From NCBI RefSeq assembly GCF_028288205.1, contig NZ_JAQBOD010000018.1:1-64000 (forward strand): a stretch of DNA of 64,000 nt, in the 5' to 3' direction. This DNA is from Mucilaginibacter sp. (GTDB lineage: Bacteria; Bacteroidota; Bacteroidia; Sphingobacteriales; Sphingobacteriaceae). Both the position numbers and the translations under genes were made by a program. Below are positions 16,520-25,107 of the stretch, piece by piece. Each line of letters opens with the position of its first letter. Position 1 is the stretch's first letter. A model generated the notes under the pieces. That model ran no database searches. It saw only the letters and a program-made list of their open reading frames with translations, and was not told the origin of the DNA.

Positions 16520-18208
16520 TTAATTAGGCTGCTTTGGCGGCTCTTCTTTTGGAGGAGGAGGTTGCCTTTGCTTTTGTTGCTCCTGCTGTTGTTGACGCTG
16601 CTGCTGTTGTTGTTGCCTTTGCTGCTGCTGAGCCTGTTGCTGTTGTGCTTGCTGCCTTTGTTGATCCCTTTGGGCTTGCTGCTGTTGGGCCTGCTGTTGC
16701 TGAGCCTGTCCCTGCTGAGCTTGTTGCCTTTGGGCACGTTGTTGATCGCGTTGTTGTTGCATCTGCTGTTGCTGAGGAGGTTGCTGACCTTGTTGTTGTT
16801 GCTGCTGTGCCTGCTGCCTTTGCTGATCTCGTTGGGCACGTTGCTGATCACGCTGTTGTTGCTGTATCTGCTGTTGAGCAGCGTTTTGCTGACCTTGTTG
16901 TTGCTGCTGTACCTGCTGCCTTTGCTGATCTCGCTGGGCAGCACGTTGCTGGTCACGCTGTTGTTGCTGAATCTGTTGTTGAGCAGCATTTTGCTGACCT
17001 TGTTGCTGCTGTTGTACCTGCTGCCTTTGCTGATCTCGTTGGGCACGTTGCTGGTCGCGTTGTTGTTGCTGAATCTGCATATCATTATTAGCTGGTTGCT
17101 GGCCGGGAGGCGTTACGTTAGGACGGTTTTCAGGACGCCCGCGGCGATTGGCCGGTTGACCAGCATTCGGCTGATTACCTGGTTGTACTGTATTAGGATT
17201 ATTACCCGGTTGCCCCTGGTTGGCCCGGTTATCAAATTGACCCGGGCGGTTACCCTGCTGACCGGGATTAGGCCTGTTATCAGGACGCCGATTTATACGC
17301 ACTACATTATTATCTACATTAGTACTGCGGGCAACAGTAGCCAGTTTTGAAGCATTGGTATGGTCAAATCCGGCTGCACCACCCGGCCCTCTGCGGGCTA
17401 TGCCCTGGTTAGGATTTTGTTGTTTGTAGGCGTTTGCATCAACCACCCGCGCAGGGCGGGCATCAGGGGTGCGCCTAACTGCCGGTCTGAATATATTAAC
17501 CGCGTTATTTTGCACATGTATGGCACCCGGCCTGTCGGCATTATTTATGGCATAAACTTGCGGGCGCTGGTGCGTATAGCGCTGAATATCGGCTGCCCCG
17601 GGGCCGGCAATATAACGGCGGCCACCATTTACATAAGTATTATTAACTATAGTTGTACGATTAATAATATTTACTACCCTATTATGCGGCACATAATAAT
17701 TATAAATATTTGGCCGGTTTATATATCCCTCGGGTGCGAATGACCAATAGGTATCAGGCGCACGGTAACTGCTGCCAAATGATAAACTAATACTAATACC
17801 CGGCATTAAAGGCGCCCAGCCATAATAGCCACCGCCATGGCGCCAGCTAACCCATGCAGGTGCCCATTCATAACCGGGAATCCATTCCCACCCGTAATAA
17901 TCATCATAACGCCAGCGGCCATAGTGAAAAGTTGCCCATCCCCATGGATAGTCTGATACCCAGGTATTACCATATTCGGTTAATACCCAGTGTCCTTGTG
18001 TGGCATAGGGCCTAAAATCTTCATCTACATCAGGCACCCAAACATCGCCATATTGGGGGTCGCTTATCCAGGTACCATAAGGTTGTAAGTTATCATAAAA
18101 GTCCTGCTCAGAGATGTCTCCACCCTGTGCAAGGCTTTTACGCGGGGCGGCTACTATCAGCAACAATGCCAACAGGCCAATACCCCATATTTTAGTTAAT
18201 ATTTTCAT
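16520..18208 (-). CDS. Exported YXWGXW/DUF6600-like protein with Gln-rich repeat tail
   Basis: 562 residues. After a signal peptide (…APRKSLAQ) comes an aromatic-rich domain with repeated Trp/Tyr units: YGTWISDPQYGDVWVPD, YGNTWVSDYPWGWATFHYGRW, GWEWIPGYEWAPAWVSWR, resembling DUF6600. A middle Asn/Pro/Arg-rich linker follows. The last 190 residues are almost wholly Gln, Arg and Asp, built from units of about 34 residues (QQQQRDQQRAQRDQQRQQ then QQQQGQQNAAQQQ) repeated three or more times. Envelope location is inferred; function is unknown. The repeat tail may vary in copy number. It creates long spurious frames on the other strand. Confidence 0.85.
   Translation of the reverse strand: MKILTKIWGIGLLALLLIVAAPRKSLAQGGDISEQDFYDNLQPYGTWISDPQYGDVWVPDVDEDFRPYATQGHWVLTEYGNTWVSDYPWGWATFHYGRWRYDDYYGWEWIPGYEWAPAWVSWRHGGGYYGWAPLMPGISISLSFGSSYRAPDTYWSFAPEGYINRPNIYNYYVPHNRVVNIINRTTIVNNTYVNGGRRYIAGPGAADIQRYTHQRPQVYAINNADRPGAIHVQNNAVNIFRPAVRRTPDARPARVVDANAYKQQNPNQGIARRGPGGAAGFDHTNASKLATVARSTNVDNNVVRINRRPDNRPNPGQQGNRPGQFDNRANQGQPGNNPNTVQPGNQPNAGQPANRRGRPENRPNVTPPGQQPANNDMQIQQQQRDQQRAQRDQQRQQVQQQQQGQQNAAQQQIQQQQRDQQRAAQRDQQRQQVQQQQQGQQNAAQQQIQQQQRDQQRAQRDQQRQQAQQQQQQGQQPPQQQQMQQQRDQQRAQRQQAQQGQAQQQQAQQQQAQRDQQRQQAQQQQAQQQQRQQQQQQRQQQQEQQKQRQPPPPKEEPPKQPN
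16540..17090 (-). repeat. In-frame tandem repeats coding for Gln/Arg tail
   Basis: CTG/TTG-type codon runs (read on the plus strand) form degenerate tandem units of roughly 100 bases within the Gln-rich tail. Units beginning near 16850, 16970 and 17050 share long identical segments. Such DNA is prone to slippage and assembly error. Confidence 0.75.
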
Positions 18209-18374
18209 GATTTTAATATTTGTACTTAGATTTATTAATGGTTTATTTTTTTGACATGGTAAAATATAAAACGTTTAGTGGGGTAATTGTTTTTTTATTT
18301 AATTACATAAACTTATAATAGGGAGTTTTATATATTAAATTGATAGTTTTATCCTTTATTTATTTCATAACACT

Positions 18375-19337
18375 ATGAGTACAGTAAACATTCCTCGCCT
18401 TGATCTGAATACCTACGTCAACGGTAATGCTGCAGACCGTAAGCAATTTTCGGACGATATTGGAAAAGCTTTTAATGAAACCGGTTTTGTTACCATTACC
18501 AATCATGGCCTAAGCAAAGAGTTAATTGATGAGCTATATGCACAGGTTAAAGCGCTTTTTGCCTTGCCTGATAGTGTTAAATCAAGCTACGAGATACCAG
18601 AACTGGCAGGCCAGCGGGGTTATACCGGTAAAGGAAAAGAAACAGCCAAGGGCTTTAAAACCCCGGATCTGAAGGAGTTTTGGCAAATAGGCCAAACCGT
18701 TACTGATGATGCCGCGCTTAAAGCAGATTACCCTGATAACCTGGTGGTGAAAGAGCTACCTGCTTTTAATACTACAACACTTGATGTTTACAAAAAGCTG
18801 GAAGGCGCGGGCGTATATTTATTGCGCGCTATTGCAGTGTATCTGGGCCTTGACGAAAATTATTTTGATGATAAGGTGCATAATGGCAATTCCATATTGC
18901 GCACGTTACATTACTTCCCTATTGAGGACCCGGACTCTGTACCTGCTGATGCAGTGCGTGCCGGCGCGCATGAGGATATTAACCTGATAACCTTACTTAT
19001 TGGTGCAAGTGCCGATGGTTTGGAGCTGCTAACCCGCGAAGGAAAATGGTTCCCGGTTAAAGCGCATGGCGAGGATTTGGTGGTTAACGTAGGCGATATG
19101 CTACAACGTTTAACTAATAACAAACTTAAATCAACCACACACAGGGTAGTTAACCCGCCGCGCGAGCTGATGAAGAATTCGCGTTATTCGGTACCGTTCT
19201 TTTTGCACCCGGTATCAAACATGGATCTAACTTCGTTATCATCTACCGTTGATGCAGAGCATCCTAAAAAATATACCGATATAACTGCCGGCGAATATTT
19301 GGATGAGCGGTTAAGAGAAATTGGATTGAAAAAGTAA
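18375..19337 (+). CDS. 2-oxoglutarate/Fe(II) oxygenase, isopenicillin N synthase-like
   Basis: 320 residues matching the isopenicillin N synthase-like dioxygenase superfamily. The N-terminal part (IPRLDLNTYVNG, AFNETGFVTITNHGLSKELIDELYAQ) is the DIOX_N region. The iron-binding triad is HEDINLITLL (His and Asp) plus the later His in KSTTHRVVNP, with RYSVPFFLHP for the 2-oxoglutarate carboxylate. These enzymes are cytosolic and oxidise small molecules; the substrate here is unknown. It is a single gene with its own promoter region. Confidence 0.88.
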   Translation: MSTVNIPRLDLNTYVNGNAADRKQFSDDIGKAFNETGFVTITNHGLSKELIDELYAQVKALFALPDSVKSSYEIPELAGQRGYTGKGKETAKGFKTPDLKEFWQIGQTVTDDAALKADYPDNLVVKELPAFNTTTLDVYKKLEGAGVYLLRAIAVYLGLDENYFDDKVHNGNSILRTLHYFPIEDPDSVPADAVRAGAHEDINLITLLIGASADGLELLTREGKWFPVKAHGEDLVVNVGDMLQRLTNNKLKSTTHRVVNPPRELMKNSRYSVPFFLHPVSNMDLTSLSSTVDAEHPKKYTDITAGEYLDERLREIGLKK

Positions 19338-19399
19338 GCTCTTCAGTTTTCAGTGGCAGTTTGCATTATGCAGATTGCCCATTTTTACTTTGTGCCAAC

Positions 19400-19882
19400 T
19401 TAATCCTTCATCTCTTCCTGTATGGCTCTTAACAATTCGTTAGGGTGTTGCGAGCCAATAATGTACACCAGCCCATCCCTGTCTGTAAGATGGATAGCTT
19501 CTTTACCCGCGGCAAAAAAACGTATAGTACCCTTATTATGCAGGTTATATACCGGGTTATTAAACAGGTAGCGGCTATACGGTGCTTTTTCAACTTTTAC
19601 TATACTGTTAAGGTCTATCTTAACCAGGCGGGTTGTCCATAAACCATTTAGCAAAATACTTTTGTTTTCTACCTGGGTACGAAAATGCAGCAGAAATCCC
19701 ATTATAATAGAAATTATAAGGATAGCAAAACCCACAACAGCCAGCAGATCGCCATTTTTATCGTCCGGAGCGGTTAAAGCATAAACGGCAAAGCAAAATA
19801 TTGCTAATACCAAACGTATGGTAATTGGTATAAATTCCCTGCCCAGGTATTGGTTTTCTGTAAAAACTACTTTTTCGCTCAT
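19400..19882 (-). CDS. Hypothetical two-helix membrane protein with PH-like tail
   Basis: 160 residues with two adjacent membrane helices (FIPITIRLVLAIFCFAVYAL and LLAVVGFAILIISIIMGFLL). A C-terminal beta-rich domain follows (KSILLNGLWTTRLVKIDLNSIVKVEKAPYS, GTIRFFAAGKEAIHLTDRDGLVYIIGS). The arrangement recalls bacterial PH-like membrane proteins, but the match is weak. Its ATG overlaps the tilS stop region by four bases, so it is translated from the tilS mRNA. No function is proposed. Confidence 0.7.
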   Translation of the reverse strand: MSEKVVFTENQYLGREFIPITIRLVLAIFCFAVYALTAPDDKNGDLLAVVGFAILIISIIMGFLLHFRTQVENKSILLNGLWTTRLVKIDLNSIVKVEKAPYSRYLFNNPVYNLHNKGTIRFFAAGKEAIHLTDRDGLVYIIGSQHPNELLRAIQEEMKD

Positions 19883-21222
19883 TTTACTTTATACAATTCG
19901 AATATAGTTACTTTTTTGGTGTTATTAGTTACTTTATAACGATCATTAAGCCGGTAGCCGCCTACCCAGATGATATCGCCATTGCCATTTATCAGCAACG
20001 GAATCTCACTCTTTTCGTGCAATGGTATTTTAAGGCCGATGAAAAAATCACTCAGTTTTTTATGGGTTTTCATGCCAAGAGGATAAAAGCTATCGCCGCG
20101 CTGCCAACTACGCAGGCTTAATGGATAGATCAATTTTTCTGCATCAACTGATGTCGCTAACGAGTTGTCTTTAATAATAAGCGGCGTTTCATCATGTAAT
20201 AAAGTTAACTTATAGTAGCCGTAATTTATTGTATGATCTATAGCGGCAATACTTATTGATTCCGGCCTTGCTCTATTTTTTTTTGTTTTAATGATGGTAA
20301 CCCTATCAATTACTAAAGTATGATCCGCAGCTTCAAACGTTCGTCCGGAATGCTTGTTTAACGCAGATATTAAGTTATCAACCGTAGTCTCATTATATCC
20401 ATAGTCCTGTAATAGTTTAAATAATAATAGTCGCTGCGGCACTAATTCTTTTATAGCCTTAATGCTGATGTGTAACTCGTCACCTTTATAAACGAACAGG
20501 TCTTTTTTTAATTCGGCAACACGCAGTTCCAATAAGGTCTCCATATCCCTGAAGTGTTTCATGTTATTCTCGAACGTGTGTTCCAAAGCCGGGTTAAGCT
20601 CTTTTAATTTGGGTATAACCTCGTGCCTTAATTTATTACGGGCATATTTTACCGAGGAATTAGAACTATCTTCAACATATTTTATTCCTTCTGCCTTTAT
20701 AATATTATATATCTCGTCGCGCCCTAAAAATAGTAGTGGCCGTACCAGCGATCCATTTTTAGGCAAAATTCCATGCAGGCCCGCTATGCCGGTACCACGC
20801 ACAAGGTTTAACAATATAGTTTCAATTGCATCGTTTTGGTGGTGCGCAAGCGCGATAGCAGTATAATTGTTTTGTTGTTTAATTTGCTCAAACCACTGAT
20901 ATCTAAGCTCTCGCGCGGCCATTTGGATGGATATTTTGTTATCGTTGGCATATTGCCGGGTATCGAAATTTATAGTGTGGAACGGTACATCATTTTGAAT
21001 AGCCAGTTGTTTGCAAAACTCCTGGTCGGCGTTAGCCTCGTCGCCGCGGAGTTGAAAATTACAATGAGCTATACTAAAATTATAACCGGATGATTTTAAT
21101 AAGTGAACCATTAACACAGAATCCATGCCTCCGCTTACAGCAGCCAACAGGGTGCAGTCGCGCTCAAACAAATTATTTTGTTCAATAAAATCAGTAAATT
21201 TTTTAACCGGGAGCATCATCAA
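19879..21222 (-). CDS. tilS: tRNA(Ile)-lysidine synthetase
   Basis: 447 residues. The PP-loop ATPase motif SGGMDS is at 30-35, followed by HCNFQLRGDEANADQEFC and ALAHHQNDAIETILLNLVRGTGIAGLHGI, all diagnostic of TilS. A substrate-binding middle domain and a C-terminal domain (LRSWQRGDSFYPLGMKTHKKLSDFFIGLKIP) follow. The enzyme converts C34 of the CAU-anticodon tRNA-Ile to lysidine, so AUA is read as Ile; it is essential. Three consecutive in-frame ATG codons make the exact start uncertain. It is divergent from the OstA-like gene. Confidence 0.95.
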   Translation of the reverse strand: MMMLPVKKFTDFIEQNNLFERDCTLLAAVSGGMDSVLMVHLLKSSGYNFSIAHCNFQLRGDEANADQEFCKQLAIQNDVPFHTINFDTRQYANDNKISIQMAARELRYQWFEQIKQQNNYTAIALAHHQNDAIETILLNLVRGTGIAGLHGILPKNGSLVRPLLFLGRDEIYNIIKAEGIKYVEDSSNSSVKYARNKLRHEVIPKLKELNPALEHTFENNMKHFRDMETLLELRVAELKKDLFVYKGDELHISIKAIKELVPQRLLLFKLLQDYGYNETTVDNLISALNKHSGRTFEAADHTLVIDRVTIIKTKKNRARPESISIAAIDHTINYGYYKLTLLHDETPLIIKDNSLATSVDAEKLIYPLSLRSWQRGDSFYPLGMKTHKKLSDFFIGLKIPLHEKSEIPLLINGNGDIIWVGGYRLNDRYKVTNNTKKVTIFELYKVK

Positions 21223-21253
21223 AATTATTAATTTAATAACCCCAACAAAAAAC

Positions 21254-21261
21254 TAATTTTG
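21254..21261 (+). promoter_or_regulatory. -7 promoter element next to GTG start (TAATTTTG)
   Basis: A perfect TAnnTTTG match lying only five bases before the GTG at 21267 that begins the OstA-like protein. If used, transcription would start at or beside the initiation codon, implying a leaderless mRNA. Confidence 0.4.
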
Positions 21262-21266
21262 CAGTA

Positions 21267-23660
21267 GTGAATAAATATGTTTTAAGCTTCTTGTTTTTAT
21301 TAGCGACGGCAGCTGTTTTTGGCCAGAAGAAATCATCAAAGGTTAATCTGGTCAGCTCAACTTCCCTTGAATCTGTTTCCGGAATTAACGGTAAAAAAAC
21401 GGTGAAGGTACATAATGGGGTATTTAAACAGGATTTTTCAACCCTGCGTTCTGACAGCGCCTATTTTTATCCCGACCTAAACATGGTTGATGCTTTTGGC
21501 CATGTAAATATAAATCAGGGCGATACCTTAAATATATATTCGGATAAACTCAATTATAATGGCAATACCAAAGTTGCTATTTTAACAGACCATGTTAAAA
21601 TGATAGACAAGGATGCCATTTTAACTACTAACTATTTTACCTATAACACAGCCACCCGTATTGGTACTTATACAGGTGGTGGCAAGCTGGTAAACAAGGA
21701 TAATACGCTTACCAGTAAAAACGGTTATTATTTTGCCTTTACACGTGATGAATACTTTAGGTACAATGTAGTATGTACCACGCCCGACGCGGTTATAAAA
21801 ACAGATACCCTGCGCTATAACTCAGGCAGCAGGATAGCTTATTTTTATGGGCCAACCAATATACTTGGTAAGGATAAAGATAATTTATATACCGAAAATG
21901 GCACCTATAACACCATTACAGAACAGGCCCTTTTTGGAAAAAATAATTTATATACACAGGGAACTAAATCCTTAAAAGGTGATAGCTTATTTTACGACAG
22001 GCTAAAAGGCTATGGCCGCGCTACCAGGCATGTTACGTTTGATGATAAAGAGCAAAAAATGACCATTAAAGGCGACCTGGGCGAATATTATAAGGCCGAT
22101 GAACGGCTGGTTATGACCCAAAACCCATATATGATATTTGTTACTGAGGATACTACAGCGGTTAAAACCAACGATAAAAAATTAACTGCCGATTCTTTAT
22201 TTAAAAATCAGAAAACGGTAATTGCGGATAAAGCGCATATACCCGACAAAAAATTAACTTTAAAAGGCATAACTGATTCTATAACAAAAAAACTTCCGGC
22301 AAACGTTAATAAGAATGCTGTTGTTAACAAAAAACTTACCTTACAGGGAATAACAGATTCTGTTACAAAGAAAATTACCGCACAGGCAAACGCTAAAGTA
22401 CCCTCTGCCAAACAAAGCATAAACAAACTTACAGACAGCATAAAATCGTTAACTAAAAAACCGGGCAATGTTAAGTATGACTCGCTGTTTTTTGTGGCCG
22501 ATACTTTAGAGACCCAGGTTATAACTTTTAAGGCATTTAAAGCATTAAAAGAAAGCCAATACCAGGCAAGTCATCGCGATACTTCTATTAAAGTGATTAA
22601 AAAGGCACCGTCTATCGTTTATAAAAAATCGCCTAAATTTTTAGCCCTTGATGCGCCAAAGCATTGGACAAGGGATACAACCAGTTTCTTGCATCCTGAT
22701 TATTTTAATAGGCCGGGGTCGCCGTTTAATAAACCAGTTGCCCCGGCAGCTAAAGCGCCGCCAAAAACTGTTGTAAAGGTTGTGCCCAAAAAGACAGCGC
22801 AGGACTCACTTAAAGATAAGCGGAAGACAGATTCGCTTGCTTTGCTTGCGCCAAAAGCTTTAAGTGATACGGCGAGGATCAGGATAGTGAATGGTCATCA
22901 TCATGCTAAGTTATTTAAAACAGACCTGCAGGCTAAAGCCGATTCTATGTTTTATAGCAGCAGCGACTCTACCATACGCTGTTACGTAAACCCGATGATA
23001 TGGACGCAGGGCTCGCAACTATCAGGGGATACCATCAATCTGCAAATGAAAAATAAAAAGCTGGATAACATGGACATGTACCCTTCGGCTTTTATTGTAA
23101 ATATTGAAAAAAATGATTCTCTGCATTTTAACCAGGCGGGTGGCCGCACAATGCACGGTATTTTTAAAGACAATAAATTAAACAATATACGTATTAGCGG
23201 CAACGCCGAAACTATATTTTTTAAGCGCGATTCGGTTACTAATAAGGTTACCGATATGAATAGAACGGTAAGTGGCGGAATATATGCGACCTTTAAAAAT
23301 GGGAACATAAAGAATCTTGATTTTTATGCAAATTATGAGGCTAAAGCGAATGCTATTGCCAAAATAAAAGATGATGATAAAGTATTAAAAGGCTTTATAT
23401 GGAAGCCTAAAGAAAGGCCTGTATCTAAAGAAGCTATATTATCTGCCTATAAAAAGCCGGTTAAGGCAACAGTACCGACAGCCAAACCCACCGGTAAACC
23501 GGAAGTTAAAAAACCCGTCGACGGTAAATTGAAGAGCGATTCAACAATTACTAAACCGCCTGTTTTAAAAATGGGCAGGGATAGTATTGTTAAGGATACA
23601 GCGGCAAAAAAAATTGTTAGGGATACAGCGATAAAGAAAATCGTCCCTATAAAGCCATAA
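21267..23660 (+). CDS. OstA-like (LptA/LptD N-domain) LPS transport protein
   Basis: 797 residues with a GTG start, chosen because it gives a clean signal peptide (NKYVLSFLFLLATAAVFGQ) and no ATG is nearby. The N-terminal 270 residues show the repeated beta-jellyroll pattern of OstA-like proteins (LRSDSAYFYPDLNMVDAFGHVNI, DTLNIYSDKLNYNGNTKVAILTDHVKM). The fold shuttles LPS across the periplasm. The middle is Lys/Thr-rich with two KLTLKGITDSITKK-type repeats. A second OstA-like stretch follows (KADSMFYSSSDSTIRCYVNPMIWTQGSQLSGDTINLQ), then a Lys/Pro/Asp tail. Periplasmic location is inferred. It is single and diverges from tilS. Confidence 0.82.
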   Translation: MNKYVLSFLFLLATAAVFGQKKSSKVNLVSSTSLESVSGINGKKTVKVHNGVFKQDFSTLRSDSAYFYPDLNMVDAFGHVNINQGDTLNIYSDKLNYNGNTKVAILTDHVKMIDKDAILTTNYFTYNTATRIGTYTGGGKLVNKDNTLTSKNGYYFAFTRDEYFRYNVVCTTPDAVIKTDTLRYNSGSRIAYFYGPTNILGKDKDNLYTENGTYNTITEQALFGKNNLYTQGTKSLKGDSLFYDRLKGYGRATRHVTFDDKEQKMTIKGDLGEYYKADERLVMTQNPYMIFVTEDTTAVKTNDKKLTADSLFKNQKTVIADKAHIPDKKLTLKGITDSITKKLPANVNKNAVVNKKLTLQGITDSVTKKITAQANAKVPSAKQSINKLTDSIKSLTKKPGNVKYDSLFFVADTLETQVITFKAFKALKESQYQASHRDTSIKVIKKAPSIVYKKSPKFLALDAPKHWTRDTTSFLHPDYFNRPGSPFNKPVAPAAKAPPKTVVKVVPKKTAQDSLKDKRKTDSLALLAPKALSDTARIRIVNGHHHAKLFKTDLQAKADSMFYSSSDSTIRCYVNPMIWTQGSQLSGDTINLQMKNKKLDNMDMYPSAFIVNIEKNDSLHFNQAGGRTMHGIFKDNKLNNIRISGNAETIFFKRDSVTNKVTDMNRTVSGGIYATFKNGNIKNLDFYANYEAKANAIAKIKDDDKVLKGFIWKPKERPVSKEAILSAYKKPVKATVPTAKPTGKPEVKKPVDGKLKSDSTITKPPVLKMGRDSIVKDTAAKKIVRDTAIKKIVPIKP

Positions 23661-23670
23661 TATTCTTCAT

Positions 23671-23770
23671 GTCAATTTCGACGAGGTACGAGGAGAAATC
23701 TTGTACAAGCAACAGGTGATAATTAAATCGTATAAGATTTCTATCCGCTATCCGGCGAATCGAAGATGAC
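23671..23770. repeat. Inverted repeat GTCAATTTCGACGAGG...CGAAGATGAC
   Basis: The left arm (23671-23702) reads GTCAATTTCGACGAGG then AGGAGAAATCTT. The right arm (23734-23770) is its imperfect inverse, ending GATTTCTATCC…CGAAGATGAC. It fills the gap between the convergent OstA-like and rdgB genes. Confidence 0.65.
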
Positions 23771-23778
23771 AACCAGTA

Positions 23779-24357
23779 TTAAACTTTCTTCAAAAACTCA
23801 ATCAATTTTTCTACAGCAATTGCCCGGTGGCTGATCTGGTTCTTTTCGGCCAGGGTCATTTCGGCAAAGGTAATGTTATATCCATCCGGCTGAAATATGG
23901 GGTCGTAGCCAAAGCCTGCTGTTCCGCTTAATTCATGGCGAATAGTACCTTCAACCGTGCCTTCAAAAAAATGCTCCTCACCGTCCCATACCAGGGATAT
24001 CACCGTGCGAAAACGGGCCGTACGATTAATTTCAGAACTTAGTTTTTCCAGTACCTTAGCCATGTTGGCAGCATGATTGCCATGCTCGCCCGCGTAATGT
24101 GCCGAATAAACACCGGGTTCGCCATTTAAGGCGTCTATCTCTAACCCGCTATCATCGCCAAAGCAATTAATCCGGTATTTATTATAAATGTAATGGCTTT
24201 TAATAGATGCGTTCTCCCTGAACGTTGTGCCGGTTTCGGCAATATCATCATGGCAATTAATGTCATTAAGGCTTAGTAATTGTATGCGCCCTTCAATTTT
24301 AGCGGCAACTTCTTCCAGTTTATGAGCATTATTTGTTGCAAATACTAATTGGTACAT
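23779..24357 (-). CDS. rdgB: Non-canonical purine NTP pyrophosphatase (RdgB/HAM1)
   Basis: 192 residues, normal length. Signatures are FATNNAHKLEEVAAKIEG at the start, DDIAETGTTFRENASIKSHY near 36, GDDSGLEIDALNGEPGVYSAHYAG near 67, and GFGYDPIFQPDG with FAEMTLAEKNQISHRAIA near the end. The enzyme removes inosine and xanthosine triphosphates from the nucleotide pool. It starts three bases after the stop codon of the unrecognised upstream gene, so both are on one transcript. Confidence 0.95.
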   Translation of the reverse strand: MYQLVFATNNAHKLEEVAAKIEGRIQLLSLNDINCHDDIAETGTTFRENASIKSHYIYNKYRINCFGDDSGLEIDALNGEPGVYSAHYAGEHGNHAANMAKVLEKLSSEINRTARFRTVISLVWDGEEHFFEGTVEGTIRHELSGTAGFGYDPIFQPDGYNITFAEMTLAEKNQISHRAIAVEKLIEFLKKV

Positions 24358-24360
24358 ACC

Positions 24361-24933
24361 TCACAGAGTTTTCATTTGGTCCCAAAAAGTCTTTTTATTT
24401 TCGGTGCTGCTCATCATATCATCAAAACTAAAGCTATACAGCGCTGTAACATTACTTATTTGTTTTGGCTGATTGAGGGTAAGCGCCTCTATTCTTCCTG
24501 GTAACGCGCTTTTGCCCAACACTAAAAGTTTTTGGGGATTAAAATAAGTTAACAGGCTATCTATATCTGTAATGGCCGCTTTGGCCATGTTCAATATGGC
24601 TACATCATCAATAGCATACTCTTTGCGTTTAAGTATACTTTCTAACGCGGTTAAATGGGCATCGGCAATAAACTCATGCTCCGTATAATGAACAAGTACA
24701 AGGAAACCTTTTTTATGCTCGCCTAAATAATTAAGTTTAACCGGAGGCGTTTCTACAATAGGTTCTGGAGTTTTCTCTGCAACGGGTTCTGTATGTATTT
24801 CTGCAGCAGGTTCAGCGAGTGTTTTTGCAATAGGCTCAGCGGGTAGTTTATCGGCAGCAGTTTTATCATGTGCTAACAGATAAATATCATCCTGTAAAAT
24901 AAATCGTAATGCCGTTGGGTTCTCTGTTCTCAC
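24361..24933 (-). CDS. Hypothetical protein with Pro/Glu linker, upstream of rdgB
   Basis: 190 residues. A short N-terminal segment (PTALRFILQDDIYLL) is followed by a Pro/Ala/Glu linker with repeated EPI/EPV units (about residues 30-68). A globular C-terminal domain with alternating strands and helices follows (GFLVLVHYTEHEF, LTALESILKRKEYAIDDVAILN, YFNPQKLLVLGKSALP). The domain order, with short N-terminus then linker, loosely recalls the psi (HolD) subunit of DNA polymerase III, but this is a weak impression. It lies directly upstream of rdgB in the same operon. No function is claimed. Confidence 0.6.
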   Translation of the reverse strand: MRTENPTALRFILQDDIYLLAHDKTAADKLPAEPIAKTLAEPAAEIHTEPVAEKTPEPIVETPPVKLNYLGEHKKGFLVLVHYTEHEFIADAHLTALESILKRKEYAIDDVAILNMAKAAITDIDSLLTYFNPQKLLVLGKSALPGRIEALTLNQPKQISNVTALYSFSFDDMMSSTENKKTFWDQMKTL

Positions 24934-25107
24934 TTTAACAAATTTTAACCAAAAATAGTTAAAGTGTTTGAAGCTTTATTGGCATATTCGCATAATTATA
25001 AATCTGCTGTATTAAAAGACCAGAATTATGCAGTTATAATTAATAAATTTTACCGAAATTCGGACGTTTTTATGGGTACCGACCCGTAGCATATTTAAGT
25101 AACATAC

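Noticed and set aside
16534-17743. Long plus-strand frames with runs of Leu or Ala/Val opposite the Gln-rich gene
   Set aside because: They are antisense shadows of the repetitive CAG/CAA-type codons; the minus-strand frame has the signal peptide and domain structure.
21480-22480. Possible gene fusion or duplication in the OstA-like protein from the two KLTLKGITDS repeats
   Set aside because: The repeats lie in a Lys/Thr-rich linker and the frame is continuous; this is a local duplication, not a fusion.
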